This document shows, piece by piece, positions 15,174-26,348 of a stretch of 64,000 nucleotides of DNA; positions within the stretch are counted from its first letter, which is position 1, and each line of letters starts with the position of its first letter. The notes beneath the pieces were generated by a model. That model was not told where the DNA came from. It worked only from the letters and a program-made list of their open reading frames with translations, and did no database searches. This stretch comes from Lacimicrobium sp. SS2-24 (GTDB lineage: Bacteria; Pseudomonadota; Gammaproteobacteria; Enterobacterales; Alteromonadaceae), in the NCBI RefSeq assembly GCF_002201535.1, contig NZ_NIWW01000002.1:372001-436000 (forward strand), read 5' to 3'. The position numbers and the translations under genes were made by a program.

Positions 15174-17101
15174 TGTTGGAAAAAGCGAACCCCTTGCGCA
15201 GTCGCAGCGACCTGTTTGTGCCCATGGTGTGGCTGTTGCGTATTGCTATTCCGGTCTTGCTGAGCGCCGTGTTGTTTTTTGCCGATCAGCTCTACCTGTT
15301 GCAGTACCAGGAAGAAGAGCGCGAAGAAGTCGCGCAATCCGTGGCGGAGGTGAAGTGGCACCTGGAAAGCCGGATTCTGCAAAACATTCAGGTGGTGCAG
15401 GGCCTCAACGCCAGTATTGCCACCGAACCTGACATGACACAACAGCGCTTTGCAGAACTGGCGCGGATTATTCTGCGTGGAGGGCCTCAACTTCGCAACG
15501 TGGGAGCCGCACCGGGTCTGGTGATGAAGCTTATGTATCCGATGAAGGGAAACGAAGCGGTCATTGGTCTGGATTTTCGTGGCCTTGAGGATCAGTGGGG
15601 TGGGGTAAGACAAGCCATAGAACGGGGCGAGCTGGTATTTGCCGGGCCGGTCAATCTGGTGCAGGGTGGGCAGGGGCTGATTGGACGTATCCCGGTCTAC
15701 AAGGAGAACTCTGGCGAGCTGTGGGGACTGATATCGGCGGTGCTGGATCTGGAAAAGCTGTATCAAAGCGTTGGTCTGGACGATCTCAACGGGCTATCGG
15801 TTTGGCTTGCCAAAGAAAACAGCGATGGTGAGCCCGGCGAGATTTTCTGGGGAGAGGCAAGTTCGCTCATCAACGCACCCGTAATCAACCGCATCTATAT
15901 TCCGGGCAACAACTGGTTACTGTTGGCCGGTCCTGAGCAGGGTTGGTCAAGACAGGCTCCGGGTACGCCGCTGCTCAGAGCGGTGCTGATTTTGTTCTGG
16001 CTATTGCTCAGTGCCGCCGTTTTCTGGCCCACCCGCCTGATGCTGCGTGAGCGCCAGAATCAACAGCATTTTCGCGCGCTGTTTCAGTTCTCCCCGATTG
16101 GCATGGCATTGAAAAACTGGCACGACGGACAGTTTGTGGCCGTCAACCCGGCCATGGCAGCCATGCTGGAGATAGAGCCCAAAGCGTTATTGGGCAAACG
16201 GGAGGAGGACATACAACTCAGTCCGCCGAATCCTGTGAATACGAAACGCAAAGTCGAGTTTAAGCAGGGCTATTCGGGGCCTTTTGAACGACAGTACCTG
16301 AATCGCTGGCAACAGCCCGTTGAAACCCGCTGTTACGAATTGCTGGTGGATGAGGGCAGCAAAGGACGCTTCGTCTGGTTAGTGGTGGAAGACGTATCCC
16401 AGCAAAAACGCACCGAGCGAATGCAGCAGGAATTTATTTCTACGGTCAGCCATGAATTGCGCACTCCTTTGACCTCCATTGCCGGCTCACTGGGGTTGAT
16501 CGCGAGCGGCAAGCTCGGTGAGTTACCCGAGAAAGTGTTGAACCTTATTAATATCGCCATGCGCAACACCCAGAATCTGCATCTGTTGATCAATGATTTA
16601 CTCGATCTGGAGAAACTCAGTACGGGCAACATGAGCATGAATATTGAGCCGGTGTCGGTCAGGTCGGTGGTCCAGGAAACGGCGGAGTCGCTGCAGCACT
16701 ATGGTCAGGACAAAGGCGTCAGCGTGCGTATGTTGCAGCTGACTGACGAGTATGTGATGGCCGATGAACAAAAACTCAAGCAGGCACTGAAAAACCTGCT
16801 GTCTAACGGCATTAAGTTCTCACCACAAAATGGCAGGGTTGAGGTGTATACCGAGATCTCCGACAAGTCCGTGCGCATTTTCGTGCAAGACCATGGCAGT
16901 GGTATCCCCAAGCAGTTCCAGACACGTATTTTTGACCGTTTTGCCCAGGCGGACAGTTCAGATACCCGCGAAAAAGGGGGAACAGGACTGGGGCTGGCCA
17001 TTACCCGCGAACTGATGGAGCGAATGGGAGGCAGCGTAGGATTTACCTCTGAACCCGGCGACGGTGCGCTGTTCTGGCTGGAGGTGCCTTTGCCAGATTG
17101 A
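15173..17101 (+). CDS. CHASE-domain membrane histidine kinase (TM-CHASE-TM-PAS-HisKA-HATPase)
   Basis: 642 residues. A first membrane helix (about 18-40) precedes a periplasmic CHASE domain of about 230 residues (HLESRILQNIQVVQGLNASI, then VIGLDFRGLEDQW and GRIPVYKENSGELWG). A second helix at about 267-285 follows, then a PAS domain (FRALFQFSPIGMALK), HisKA with His427 (STVSHELRTPLTS) and HATPase ending with [16 protein letters not shown] domains bind small extracellular ligands. Translationally coupled to the preceding cytoplasmic kinase by a one-base overlap. It also lacks a receiver; the divergent receiver, REC-HDOD and Hpt-REC-GGDEF proteins are the obvious partners. Confidence 0.9.
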   Translation: MLEKANPLRSRSDLFVPMVWLLRIAIPVLLSAVLFFADQLYLLQYQEEEREEVAQSVAEVKWHLESRILQNIQVVQGLNASIATEPDMTQQRFAELARIILRGGPQLRNVGAAPGLVMKLMYPMKGNEAVIGLDFRGLEDQWGGVRQAIERGELVFAGPVNLVQGGQGLIGRIPVYKENSGELWGLISAVLDLEKLYQSVGLDDLNGLSVWLAKENSDGEPGEIFWGEASSLINAPVINRIYIPGNNWLLLAGPEQGWSRQAPGTPLLRAVLILFWLLLSAAVFWPTRLMLRERQNQQHFRALFQFSPIGMALKNWHDGQFVAVNPAMAAMLEIEPKALLGKREEDIQLSPPNPVNTKRKVEFKQGYSGPFERQYLNRWQQPVETRCYELLVDEGSKGRFVWLVVEDVSQQKRTERMQQEFISTVSHELRTPLTSIAGSLGLIASGKLGELPEKVLNLINIAMRNTQNLHLLINDLLDLEKLSTGNMSMNIEPVSVRSVVQETAESLQHYGQDKGVSVRMLQLTDEYVMADEQKLKQALKNLLSNGIKFSPQNGRVEVYTEISDKSVRIFVQDHGSGIPKQFQTRIFDRFAQADSSDTREKGGTGLGLAITRELMERMGGSVGFTSEPGDGALFWLEVPLPD

Positions 17102-17164
17102 TCCCATGATTACCAAAGCGGTTATTACCAAACGCTTCAGAATTTGTTGTAATAGCCCTACCTG

Positions 17165-18052
17165 ATGACAACCAGCGGTCCCATGTCTCGCCAATACCAC
17201 AGGCTATCTGTCAGAGCCGGTTTCACTGACAGTCTCTCCACTGAGGCACCTTTTATGCAGCGGCTTCCTCCTTGCTGGTGGTCTCTGGCGGAGCGGGTTG
17301 CACAGGCCGCACACCCCTTTGTGCTGGGTATTAATGGCGCCCAGGGCAGTGGTAAAACGACCCTTGCCACGGCGCTACAGCGTATCCTGGCGCAGGAGTA
17401 TGGCTTGCAGGTGGCGGTGTTATCCATGGATGATGTCTATCATACCAGGGCCCATCGGCGCTGGCTGTCAGAGCATATTCATCCGCTACTCCTGACCCGT
17501 GGGGTACCCGGTACCCATGATGTCGCTCTGGGCATCGAGCTGGTGCGCCGTTTTCGCGCCGGTCGTCACCTGCAGCTTCCCCGTTTTGACAAAGCCTCAG
17601 ATGATCGCAAACTTGAGTCTGACTGGTTGCAGGGACCGGCAGATATCCTCATCCTGGAAGGCTGGTGCCTTGGTACAACGGCACAATCCGAGGCGCAGTT
17701 GCAGGAGCCGGTCAACGAACTTGAGGCTCAGCAGGACGAGAATAGCGTATGGCGTGGGTATGTGAACGATTGTCTGAGTGGCGAGTATCAGCGCTGGTTT
17801 AGCCAATTAGATGAGCTGATCATGCTACAGGCACCAGATTGGGAAACGGTCATAGACTGGCGTCTGGAGCAGGAGCAAGCCCTGATTGCAGGTTCCGGAA
17901 AAGGCATGAACCGTGCTGAACTAAAAGATTTTATGTTGCATTATCAGCGGCTTACCCAATACCAGCTGGAATCCCCACCAGAGCGGGTTGACTGGCTCTA
18001 TGAACTGGATAAAACGCGTCAGGTAATCGCTGTGCAGGAGCGCAAAAAATGA
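17165..18052 (+). CDS. P-loop kinase, D-glycerate 3-kinase (GLYK)-like
   Basis: 295 residues. Walker A GINGAQGSGKTT at about 56-66, then the DD motif LSMDDVYHTR near 87 and RGVPGTHDVALGIE near 113, which is the signature of the plant-type glycerate kinase/YggC group related to uridine kinase and phosphoribulokinase. Such enzymes phosphorylate D-glycerate at the 3-position with ATP. The first 25 residues are poorly conserved, so a later start (ATG at 17183 or 17252) is possible. It overlaps the next gene by 4 bp, a tight two-gene unit. The substrate is inferred from the family only. Confidence 0.72.
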   Translation: MTTSGPMSRQYHRLSVRAGFTDSLSTEAPFMQRLPPCWWSLAERVAQAAHPFVLGINGAQGSGKTTLATALQRILAQEYGLQVAVLSMDDVYHTRAHRRWLSEHIHPLLLTRGVPGTHDVALGIELVRRFRAGRHLQLPRFDKASDDRKLESDWLQGPADILILEGWCLGTTAQSEAQLQEPVNELEAQQDENSVWRGYVNDCLSGEYQRWFSQLDELIMLQAPDWETVIDWRLEQEQALIAGSGKGMNRAELKDFMLHYQRLTQYQLESPPERVDWLYELDKTRQVIAVQERKK

Positions 18053-18684
18053 ATCAGGACATACTGGCTGAATTGTGTGACGAATACCCACAACAGCTGC
18101 GCAGTCATTTTGAAATTCAGGGGCTGTGTTTTGCGGTGGCGGCATCGCCGGAGATCCCTCCGCCACAGCAATGGATGGCCTGGGCGCTGATCAGCCCTGA
18201 TGAGATTGATCAACCTCTGGCAGACAAACTGGCAGAGCCACTGATGAACTGTTTTAAACAACAATTGCTGTTGATGCGCGATGAACTATCCGCCCGGGTA
18301 TTGCCCAAAGAGTGTGAATACTTTCAGGGGATGACCTTTGAGTCCCCCCTGAGTCAATGGTTATGTGGCTGTTTGCTGGGACATCGCCAACTGGAACCGG
18401 TCTGGCAAGGGGCCTGGCAGAAGATGCAGCAACAGACCCCGCAGCAGGCACCTGAGGCTGCCAGGACATTGACTCATACGCTGCGCCTGTTCAGTACCTT
18501 TGCCAATGTGCAACTGGCCATCGAACAGGCCGCTGAGAAAGGTAATCCTCATCTGAGCGAGCAGCTTGCTGACATCGCATTAACCTTGCCGCGGGCGTTA
18601 CAAAGCTATGTGCGCCTGTCTGGCAGCCTGGCCGCGTATCTGCCCAACCAGTTTGAAACCTTCACCAGTGGTGAAGACGATTAA
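18049..18684 (+). CDS. YecA/UPF0149-like protein
   Basis: 211 residues, soluble and helical. The segments HFEIQGLCFAVAASPEIPP with QQWM near the N-terminus and ESPLSQWLCGCLLGHRQLEPVW in the middle match the two conserved blocks of the UPF0149 (YgfB/YecA) family. The C-terminal zinc-binding SEC-C motif found in longer YecA proteins is absent. The function of the family is not well defined. The start overlaps the stop of the kinase gene (ATGA), so expression is coupled. The call is moderate because the similarity is in short blocks only. Confidence 0.6.
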   Translation: MNQDILAELCDEYPQQLRSHFEIQGLCFAVAASPEIPPPQQWMAWALISPDEIDQPLADKLAEPLMNCFKQQLLLMRDELSARVLPKECEYFQGMTFESPLSQWLCGCLLGHRQLEPVWQGAWQKMQQQTPQQAPEAARTLTHTLRLFSTFANVQLAIEQAAEKGNPHLSEQLADIALTLPRALQSYVRLSGSLAAYLPNQFETFTSGEDD

Positions 18685-18894
18685 GCTCAAAGCGCTCGGA
18701 CCGGTTGCATCAGATACGTTTAAACGTGTTGACAGCGCTCAGGGCGTTGCACGAGGTGTCAGGTTAGCTCAAGTTTACCGTTACAGTAAGGAAGCTATAA
18801 CATGCAAAGGGCGGAGACTTTCTCTGTCACTACCCTTTCATCCCTGGAGCTTTCACTCAACACGTCATTTTCTGCGGTGTTTGTAATGCCAGGA

Positions 18895-19449
18895 CTACTT
18901 ACCAATCAGACGTAAAAATTCGTTGCGGGTCGCCTGATTTGAGCGCATATGGCCGAGCATTACGGACGTCACCATGGAAGAATTCTGTTTTTGTACACCG
19001 CGCATCATCATGCACATGTGTTTGCCTTCCATGATCACCCCGACGCCTTTGGCACCGGTAACGTCCTGCACGGCCTCGGCGATTTGTTTGGTGAGGCCTT
19101 CCTGAATCTGCAGGCGACGGGCAAACATATCCACGATACGGGCAAACTTGGATAAGCCCAGTACTTTACCGGTGGGCAGATAAGCAATGTGACAGCGTCC
19201 GATGAACGGCAGCATGTGGTGTTCGCACAGTGAATAGAATTCAATGTCCTGAATCACGACCATTTCATCGGTGTCGGACTCAAATACCGCATCATTCACC
19301 ACTTCGCTGAGTGTTTTATTATAACCATCTGTCAGATACTGCATGGCGGTCGCCGCCCGTTTTGGGGTGTCGACCAGGCCGTCACGGCGGACATCTTCTC
19401 CCAGCAGCTCTATAATTTTCTGATAATGATGCTTAATCTCATCGGACAT
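18895..19449 (-). CDS. folE: GTP cyclohydrolase I (type 1)
   Basis: 184 residues, the usual size. It converts GTP to 7,8-dihydroneopterin triphosphate, the first step of tetrahydrofolate and pterin synthesis. Zinc ligands are visible: Cys75 and His78 in [11 protein letters not shown] and Cys146 in KHMCMMMRG. The conserved blocks [21 protein letters not shown] and [13 protein letters not shown] are intact. Monocistronic, with divergent spacing from the DUF2982-like gene. The 210 bp between it and the YecA-like gene hold no recognisable gene. Confidence 0.97.
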   Translation of the reverse strand: MSDEIKHHYQKIIELLGEDVRRDGLVDTPKRAATAMQYLTDGYNKTLSEVVNDAVFESDTDEMVVIQDIEFYSLCEHHMLPFIGRCHIAYLPTGKVLGLSKFARIVDMFARRLQIQEGLTKQIAEAVQDVTGAKGVGVIMEGKHMCMMMRGVQKQNSSMVTSVMLGHMRSNQATRNEFLRLIGK

Positions 19450-19707
19450 AGTGTGATCTCAAATAATAATCGATGGCAAAGATACGCGTCTGTGACGAAT
19501 TTGGATTTTGCCGTAAACAAATAAAATAATTGATCTATGATACCACAGGCAAAAGCATATACCTGACATGGATCTGATGCAGAAAAATAAAAGTAGTGAT
19601 AAGAAATCGTCCCTTTTCAGTGACTGCCCAAGGTGCAGAGCGATTCGGGCAGCGCTGTTATGGGGCGCATTGATGTACCTGTTACTGGAGCTTTTCTGGC
19701 TGTAATT

Positions 19708-20385
19708 ATGAGTGACATTATTCGTATTCGCGCGGGTGTTAAACGCAATGGTTTTACCCTGTGTCTGGCGGGGATGGTAGCCTTATTTCTGAGTGCCATG
19801 TGGCTGGTTTGGATGCCGGAAATATTGAAGCTGGCGGGCATTTTTCTGACCAGCGCATCGTTGGTGACGATCCTCATTGGCTGGCTGAAAATTCGTGAAC
19901 CGGCGTACAGCTTCGAGCTGACGCCAGACAAGTTTACCTACCTTCATCGTTTTGGCAGTTACAGCCTGGACTGGAACAATATTCAGCGTGTGGATATCCC
20001 ACGCCTGCATACGGGGCTCAGCCATGAGCCACTGGAATTAGTGGGCATTCGTCTTAAGCACTATGCTCCGCTGCTGGATAATATTTCTCCGCGCCTGGCC
20101 AGTAATATTCTGATGCAACAACGTCCATTGCTGTTACAGGCTCAGCGTCAGCAGTGCGTGGGGGGTGGCTGCTACAGTGATTCGCTGATTGAAGACGATA
20201 GCTTCAAGTCGCCTGAGGGTAAGGTGTACCGCGGCATGATAGCCATGCTGGCGCATCGGATGCAGCGCATGCGCGAGGCATTTGGCTATGATCTTTATCT
20301 GTATGCCAGTGAACTGGACCGCGAAGAAAGAGAGTTTGTTGAGCTGCTAAAATCCTGCCAACAAAAAGCCCTTGAACACTATTAA
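19708..20385 (+). CDS. DUF2982-like inner-membrane protein
   Basis: I start at the ATG at 19708, which gives MSDIIRIRAGVKRNGF before the first membrane helix; a GTG at 19633 is also open but adds a poorly plausible extension. The 225 residues have two hydrophobic segments (about 15-35 and 40-58) followed by a cytoplasmic domain with YSLDWNNIQRVDIPR and a C-terminal region EREFVELLKSC. Size and layout match the DUF2982 family of Alteromonadales and Vibrionales, which has no known function. A Cys-Gly cluster (QQCVGGGCYSD) near residue 150 could bind metal. It is convergent with the hybrid kinase gene. Confidence 0.6.
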   Translation: MSDIIRIRAGVKRNGFTLCLAGMVALFLSAMWLVWMPEILKLAGIFLTSASLVTILIGWLKIREPAYSFELTPDKFTYLHRFGSYSLDWNNIQRVDIPRLHTGLSHEPLELVGIRLKHYAPLLDNISPRLASNILMQQRPLLLQAQRQQCVGGGCYSDSLIEDDSFKSPEGKVYRGMIAMLAHRMQRMREAFGYDLYLYASELDREEREFVELLKSCQQKALEHY

Positions 20386-20391
20386 GCAGGG

Positions 20392-23300
20392 CTAGGGGCT
20401 CTGCCGCGGTTGCATCTGGCCTTGTTGTAAAAAGGCAGACGCTTCTGCAATGACCTGATCGCACGCTTCATCAAGAAACATCAGTTTGGCAATGGCTTCT
20501 TGGCGCTGGCCTTGTTTCAGCAGGCTTTCGGTTTCTTCGCACAGGGTTTTCAGTGCCGGTACGCCGGTATAGCAGCAGCCACCATGCAGTTTGTGGATCA
20601 GTTGTTGCAGGTTCAGTTCTTCCTCATTGATCACCGCAGAGGCGATTTGCTCTTTGAAATCCGGTAGTTGCTGGATAAAGCTGCGTAAAAGCGCTCTGGC
20701 GCTGTCCTCATCTCCGTTTGCCCGTTGTACCGCCAGGCTCCAGTCGAGGGTTTGCACCGTGTCTTGCACCAGCGGCTGACACCATCTTTTAATCAGGGTG
20801 ATCAGTGCATCAAAGTCGATGGGTTTTGGCAGATAATCGTCCATGCCCGAATTGAGCAATTTTTCTTTTTCTTCTCTGAAGGCGTGGGCCGTGACCGCAA
20901 CAATGGGGGTGCCCTGATTCTGTTGGGTCCTGCGAATCAGTTGTGTTGCCGCCAGCCCGTCCAGCCCGGGCATCTGTACATCCATCAGAATGAGGTCGAA
21001 GGCTTCAGTTTCACAGCGCTCAACGGCATCCCGACCGCTGAAACTCAGGGTCAGATGGATACGTGAATTTTTCAGCCAGGTACTCAGCAGGCTGAGGTTG
21101 ATTTCCATATCATCAACCGCCAGCACTCTGGCCTCGGGCAGGGTATCCAGCTTGTTTTTGAACCGGTCGGGCTGCAGTACCGGTGCAGGTTCGAGCAATC
21201 CCTTGAGCTTATTGGGCGTGATGGGGCGAGTCAGCACATAGTGGAAAAGCTGTTCTTTGTCTGGATGCATAAAGGGGCGCTGAGAGCATTCCAGTAATAT
21301 GCGCTGCTGAGCATTAACATTTTGCAGCATCTGGATCTGCAATGGACACACATCGGTACTGTCTTCCGTGCAGGAAAACATCAGGTAATCGTAGGTATCC
21401 TCACAGGTTGCCAGGTATTGAAGGCTGTCAGTACTGGTAATTTTTGCGCCCAGGTGCTGCAGTAGTCTGGCATGGGCGCGCCGGGATGGTGGGTAGCGGT
21501 CATAGAGCAACACCTGTTTGTCCCGCCAGTTTTCACTGGCTTCCACGCCCAATCGATAACTGAGCTTGTGCACCCGCAAGCGCACGGTAAACTCGCTGCC
21601 CTGCCCCTGTTCACTCTGCAGTTCTATGTTGCCATGCATCATCTTGATCAGCTCCTGGCTAATGGCCAGTCCTAATCCCGTTCCCTGATACTCGCGGTTA
21701 ATGGCGGCATCCAGCTGTGAAAAGGCGCTGAACAGCCGATGCCGATCCTGGCTCTTAATGCCGATGCCGGTGTCTTCAATCACAAAGACGAGCTCGTATA
21801 AACCGTTGCTCTGATCCTCACCACTGACCGCCAGTCTTACATGCCCATGACGCGTAAATTTGATCGCGTTGCTGAGCAGGTTTGTCAGTACCTGGCGGAT
21901 GCGCGGCGCATCGCCGATGAGCTTCTGTGGCAGGGGACTGAGGTCACAAATAAATTCCAGATTTTTGGCGTGTGCTGAGCGCGCCATCATGTCGCTCAGT
22001 TCTTCGAGCAACTCAACAGGCGAAAAGGGATCGTTGCTGATCTGTAATTTACCCGCCTCAATTTTGGAAAAATCGAGCACATCATTGATGATATTGAGCA
22101 GGCTATTGGCGGAGGAATTGATAATGCGTAAATGTTGCTGCTTCTGCGGCGGTAACGGGGTTTGTGCCAGCTCCTGGCTAAAGCCGAGGATGGCATTTAA
22201 CGGTGTACGGATTTCATGGCTCATGTTGGCCAGAAACTGAGATTTAATTTTACTCGCCTGTACCGCCTGTTTGCGGGCGATATCCAGGCGCGCATTTTGC
22301 TCTTCAATAATTTCGATATTGTTGCGCAAGTCTTCGGTCACGGTATCAACCGATGATGCCAGTTTACTCTGGCTCTTTTCCATCAGTGCCAGCGAGAACA
22401 GGAACACTTCAATAAAGACACCAACCTGAAAACTATAGGTGGTAAAGGCGTTGGAGGGCAGAATGGCCAGCAAGCCCAACATGCCCACCAGTGCACAGGC
22501 CAGCAGAATACTCCAGGCGAAAATAAAGTAGCGGGCCGGTTTGAAATGGTTGGCATAACTTTCATAGCCCGCATAAAGGAAGCTGCAAATGGCCAGAATG
22601 CCGACCACAAAAACCAGGTTACTTTGCCACGATTCAGGCAGCAGTGATGTCAGTGAAAACAGTCCCAGTATCAACAGCGTGCTGAGTGTTATATAAATCA
22701 GCTTGCTGGTGCGGGGCGCGGTTTTCGGCGCGTTGAGAAACACCAGGGTAAACAGCCCCGCGCACAGGGCGACCAGAATAAACAACAAGTCTACGTGTTG
22801 GTTCAGCCATGGCGTGACCGGGCTTTGGGTAAATTGCTGAAGGTGCCCGCCCCATACAAACTGCCACAACAACACACTGATAATGTACGCCCCATACACC
22901 AGCAGGCTGGCATCTTTGAGGCTGACAAACAGGGTCAGGTTATACAGCAGTAAAATCAACAAGGCGCCGTAAAACGCGCCCCAGAGCAGATTGTCCAGCG
23001 CCAAAAAGCGGTCATGGGCGGATTTAGACATCAATTCCAGTGGTGCCACCCGCACTTCGCCGGTGCTTTGAATGCGAATAAACAGATCCAGCCGGGTGGC
23101 AAAGGGCAGCCGGGTTTCCAGCGTCGGAAAGCGATAGGCCTGTGAATGTTCTTTACCCTGGGTGCTATGGGCCAGCAGCACGCCGTCGTCCATCAGATAG
23201 AAGTCGACCCGGTCATTCTGGGCATAACTTAAATCAATGACCCACTGAGAGGCCTGGCTGACATTGCTGAAACTGGTATGCAACCAGATGGCTTCATCAC

Positions 23301-23523
23301 CAAAGCCAAAATTCGGATTCTGACTGTCAGGCCAGGAGAACTCGGATAATCTGGACATGACCTCGTTGATATCCAGCGTGCCTTTGTCGTCGTAGAGCAC
23401 CCGATACTGTCCTTTGAGTGACTGCACTTTGTCACTGTCTATCAGCTGCAGGCTCACCTGCGCACTGACCTGAAGTGATATCAGACACAGACAGCAACTG
23501 ATTAACAGTCTGAACAAGGACAT
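20392..23523 (-). CDS. BarA-type hybrid histidine kinase with 7TM-DISM sensor (HisKA-HATPase-pseudoREC-REC-Hpt)
   Basis: 1043 residues. A signal peptide is followed by a periplasmic 7TMR-DISMED2-type jelly-roll domain (about 25-175) and seven membrane helices (about 180-385). A short coiled coil leads to HisKA with His436 ([13 protein letters not shown]) and an HATPase domain ending in [12 protein letters not shown] receiver-like region without an acceptor Asp comes next, then a true receiver with Asp848 ([13 protein letters not shown]), then Hpt with His977 (IHKLHGGCC). The full relay His-Asp-His is therefore in one chain and needs only an external response regulator, none of which is adjacent. 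DISM sensors commonly bind carbohydrates or other small molecules. Confidence 0.92.
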   Translation of the reverse strand: MSLFRLLISCCLCLISLQVSAQVSLQLIDSDKVQSLKGQYRVLYDDKGTLDINEVMSRLSEFSWPDSQNPNFGFGDEAIWLHTSFSNVSQASQWVIDLSYAQNDRVDFYLMDDGVLLAHSTQGKEHSQAYRFPTLETRLPFATRLDLFIRIQSTGEVRVAPLELMSKSAHDRFLALDNLLWGAFYGALLILLLYNLTLFVSLKDASLLVYGAYIISVLLWQFVWGGHLQQFTQSPVTPWLNQHVDLLFILVALCAGLFTLVFLNAPKTAPRTSKLIYITLSTLLILGLFSLTSLLPESWQSNLVFVVGILAICSFLYAGYESYANHFKPARYFIFAWSILLACALVGMLGLLAILPSNAFTTYSFQVGVFIEVFLFSLALMEKSQSKLASSVDTVTEDLRNNIEIIEEQNARLDIARKQAVQASKIKSQFLANMSHEIRTPLNAILGFSQELAQTPLPPQKQQHLRIINSSANSLLNIINDVLDFSKIEAGKLQISNDPFSPVELLEELSDMMARSAHAKNLEFICDLSPLPQKLIGDAPRIRQVLTNLLSNAIKFTRHGHVRLAVSGEDQSNGLYELVFVIEDTGIGIKSQDRHRLFSAFSQLDAAINREYQGTGLGLAISQELIKMMHGNIELQSEQGQGSEFTVRLRVHKLSYRLGVEASENWRDKQVLLYDRYPPSRRAHARLLQHLGAKITSTDSLQYLATCEDTYDYLMFSCTEDSTDVCPLQIQMLQNVNAQQRILLECSQRPFMHPDKEQLFHYVLTRPITPNKLKGLLEPAPVLQPDRFKNKLDTLPEARVLAVDDMEINLSLLSTWLKNSRIHLTLSFSGRDAVERCETEAFDLILMDVQMPGLDGLAATQLIRRTQQNQGTPIVAVTAHAFREEKEKLLNSGMDDYLPKPIDFDALITLIKRWCQPLVQDTVQTLDWSLAVQRANGDEDSARALLRSFIQQLPDFKEQIASAVINEEELNLQQLIHKLHGGCCYTGVPALKTLCEETESLLKQGQRQEAIAKLMFLDEACDQVIAEASAFLQQGQMQPRQSP

Positions 23524-23775
23524 GCTGGCTCCAGTGAAGAGTATTGTATTTCTCTATTTAACCATTGTCCCCAGAGGGATACCAATGCTAAGTTGTGGAG
23601 GCTAAATGCAGGGTGCCTGAGAGGCTGCAATCCGGTAAGCTTAATAAAACGGTTGCTGTCTGCACCTTTCGCTACAGAAAAGACGGGCGCGGGGGAATCC
23701 ATCAGGGTTTGGTCTGCGGGCACAGCAACCCACTACGTTACATTACCTGATTTCACAATAAGAAAATGTGTACCT

Positions 23776-26064
23776 ATGAGTCATGAAATCACTATCAGTG
23801 CTGAAGGTGTTGAACAACTTCCTCTGAGACACTTTACAGAAGACGCCTACCTTAACTATTCCATGTACGTCATCATGGACCGTGCCCTGCCGAATATTGG
23901 CGATGGCCTGAAACCGGTTCAGCGGCGCATTATCTACGCCATGTCGGATCTGGGGCTGAGCGCCAATGCCAAATACAAGAAATCGGCCCGTACTGTGGGT
24001 GACGTGTTAGGTAAATTCCATCCCCATGGTGACTCCGCCTGTTATGAGGCCATGGTGTTAATGGCACAGCCCTTTACCTATCGCTATCCGCTGGTGGATG
24101 GTCAGGGCAACTGGGGGGCACCGGATGATCCGAAGTCCTTTGCCGCCATGCGTTATACCGAAGCCCGGTTGTCACGCTTCAGTGAAGTGCTGCTGAGTGA
24201 ACTGGGTCAGGGCACGGTCGATTGGCAGCCCAATTTTGACGGTACCCTCAAAGAGCCCAAGGTGTTGCCGGCGCGACTGCCACATATTCTGATCAACGGC
24301 ATTACCGGTATCGCGGTAGGTATGGCCACCGATATTCCCCCTCACAATGTGCGTGAACTGGCCCATGCCTGTGCTCATTTGCTGGATAACAGCAAGGCCC
24401 AGCTGGCCGACTTAATGGAATTTGTAAAAGGGCCGGATTACCCCACCGAAGCCGAAATCATCACCCCCCGTGAAGATCTGGTGAAGATCTATGAAACCGG
24501 CCGTGGCTCGATTAAGTCCCGTGCGGTGTACACCGAAGACAATGGTGAAATTGTGATTACGGCACTGCCACACCAGGCTTCCGGGGCCAAGGTGCTGGAA
24601 CAAATTGCGGCGCAAATGCAGGCCAAAAAGCTGCCTATGGTCAGCGACCTGCGGGATGAATCAGATCATGAAAATCCCACACGGTTGGTGATCACTCCGC
24701 GCTCAAACAGGGTGGATGTGGTCCAGCTGATGCAGCACCTGTTCGCCACCACAGATCTGGAAAAGAACTATCGCGCCAATCTCAACATGATTGGTCTGGA
24801 TGGCCGTCCGCAGGTCAAAGATCTGCGCACTATTCTGACGGAATGGTTAGCGTTCAGACGCGACACCGTGGTGCGCCGACTCCAGTACAGACTGGATAAG
24901 GTACTGGCTCGCCTGCATATTCTGGAAGGCTTACTGATTGCCTTTTTGAATATCGATGAAGTGATTCATATCATTCGTACCGAGGACAGCCCCAAGCCCG
25001 TATTGATGGAGCGCTTTGGTCTGACCGATACGCAGGCAGAAGCCATTCTGGAGCTCAAATTACGTCATCTTGCCCGCCTGGAAGAAATTAAAATCCGCGG
25101 TGAGCAGGATGAACTGAGTGCAGAGCGGGATAAACTACAAGCCCTGCTGGCCTCAGACAGAAAGCTTAAAACCCTGATTAAAAAAGAAATTCTCGCCGAT
25201 GCCGAAACCTATGGTGATGACCGGCGTTCGCCTTTGGTGGAACGGGGTGAGGCCAGAGCATTATCTGAAAAACAACTGGTTCCCTCAGAAGCGGTCACCA
25301 TTGTGGTATCAGAAAAAGGCTGGGCACGGTGTGCCAAGGGCCATGATGTAGATGCCGCCGGACTCAGTTACAAAGCCGGCGACACCTATCTGGCGGATGC
25401 CAGGGGGCGCAGTAATCAGCCTGCCGTGTTTATTGATTCATCGGGGCGCGCCTTTGCCTGCGATGCTCACACCTTGCCGTCGGCGCGCAGTCAGGGCGAA
25501 CCACTCACCGGCCGGTTTAATATTGTGGCCGGTGAGACCATTGAACATGTAGTGATGGGCGCCGAAGAAGACAAATTCCTGATTGCTTCTGATGCAGGTT
25601 ACGGCTTTATTGGTCAGTTTGCCGACATGGTCAGCAAAAATAAAAACGGCAAAGCCTATTTAAGCCTGCCAACGGCGGCCAAGGCGTTACCTCCTCAGCG
25701 TGTCAGAAATCCTGACTCTGACTGGTGTCTGGCCATCTCCAACGAAGGGCGGATGTTGATGTTCCCGCTCAAAGATCTGCCTACCCTGGGTAAAGGAAAA
25801 GGTAACAAGATCATCAGCATCAGCTCGGCTAAAGCGAAAACCCGCGAAGAGTATGTGAAGGTGTTAACGGTTGTGCCCGATGGTGCGCAGGTGAAAATCA
25901 TTGCCGGTAAACGTGGCATGAGCCTGAGCCAGGAAGATCTTGCCCACTTCCGCGGCGAACGTGGACGTCGTGGACACAAACTGCCGCGAGGCTTGCAACG
26001 GGTGGATGATATAGAAGTCATACTGCCACAACAAACCGAGCCAGATATCGAGCAACCGGAGTAA
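23776..26064 (+). CDS. parC: DNA topoisomerase IV subunit A
   Basis: 762 residues from the ATG at 23776; the frame is open further upstream but the family starts here ([18 protein letters not shown]). It is the cleavage-rejoining subunit of topoisomerase IV, which unlinks daughter chromosomes. The catalytic tyrosine is Tyr127 in [11 protein letters not shown]. The quinolone-determining region [12 protein letters not shown] has Asp86, Ser87 and Glu91 (E. coli 79, 80 and 84), the wild-type susceptible residues. The C-terminal beta-pinwheel is of the short ParC type rather than the GyrA type. parE is not adjacent. The gene is divergent from the hybrid kinase and followed by a hairpin. Confidence 0.97.
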   Translation: MSHEITISAEGVEQLPLRHFTEDAYLNYSMYVIMDRALPNIGDGLKPVQRRIIYAMSDLGLSANAKYKKSARTVGDVLGKFHPHGDSACYEAMVLMAQPFTYRYPLVDGQGNWGAPDDPKSFAAMRYTEARLSRFSEVLLSELGQGTVDWQPNFDGTLKEPKVLPARLPHILINGITGIAVGMATDIPPHNVRELAHACAHLLDNSKAQLADLMEFVKGPDYPTEAEIITPREDLVKIYETGRGSIKSRAVYTEDNGEIVITALPHQASGAKVLEQIAAQMQAKKLPMVSDLRDESDHENPTRLVITPRSNRVDVVQLMQHLFATTDLEKNYRANLNMIGLDGRPQVKDLRTILTEWLAFRRDTVVRRLQYRLDKVLARLHILEGLLIAFLNIDEVIHIIRTEDSPKPVLMERFGLTDTQAEAILELKLRHLARLEEIKIRGEQDELSAERDKLQALLASDRKLKTLIKKEILADAETYGDDRRSPLVERGEARALSEKQLVPSEAVTIVVSEKGWARCAKGHDVDAAGLSYKAGDTYLADARGRSNQPAVFIDSSGRAFACDAHTLPSARSQGEPLTGRFNIVAGETIEHVVMGAEEDKFLIASDAGYGFIGQFADMVSKNKNGKAYLSLPTAAKALPPQRVRNPDSDWCLAISNEGRMLMFPLKDLPTLGKGKGNKIISISSAKAKTREEYVKVLTVVPDGAQVKIIAGKRGMSLSQEDLAHFRGERGRRGHKLPRGLQRVDDIEVILPQQTEPDIEQPE

Positions 26065-26082
26065 GCCCGGTTTTTTCCGGGC
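26065..26082 (+). terminator. Hairpin after parC
   Basis: GCCCGG / CCGGGC, a perfect 6-bp stem with a loop of six T, starting one base after the parC stop codon. There is no T-run after the stem, so termination strength is uncertain. The following 260 bp, to 26348, contain nothing I recognise. Confidence 0.45.
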
Positions 26083-26348
26083 CCGCTTCAATGCGGAGTG
26101 GCACATACCTGATCTATTGCCTGAGATGTTCCGACTTAAGTTGGCAGGCTGTAAGCAGTCACTAACGGACATTTTCAGATAAGTTTGCTAGCTTAGGCAA
26201 AAGAACAGTATGACTGCTGGTTGTTAATATGGATCGACCCTTTTATTTGTGACCTTTTTTATTTGTATGTGCTTTGCAAGCAACGGCAAAGACAAACTGA
26301 AGCTTCTGTTGTAGTCGTCGCAGAAACCCAGTCTGTCAGCTATTAGCA

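Noticed and set aside
14948-15766. A 272-codon antisense frame across the junction of the two kinases
   Set aside because: It covers conserved kinase motifs on the other strand and its own translation is low-complexity; a shadow frame.
18685-18894. Possible 6S RNA or other RNA gene next to the YecA/YgfB-like gene, as found in some gammaproteobacteria
   Set aside because: I could not find the long interrupted-duplex shape or conserved ends of 6S RNA; only ordinary spacer is visible.
23600-23775. A possible THI-box-like leader (GGGTGCCTGAGAGGCTG) before parC
   Set aside because: The second conserved half of the TPP riboswitch is missing and parC is not a thiamine gene; chance resemblance.
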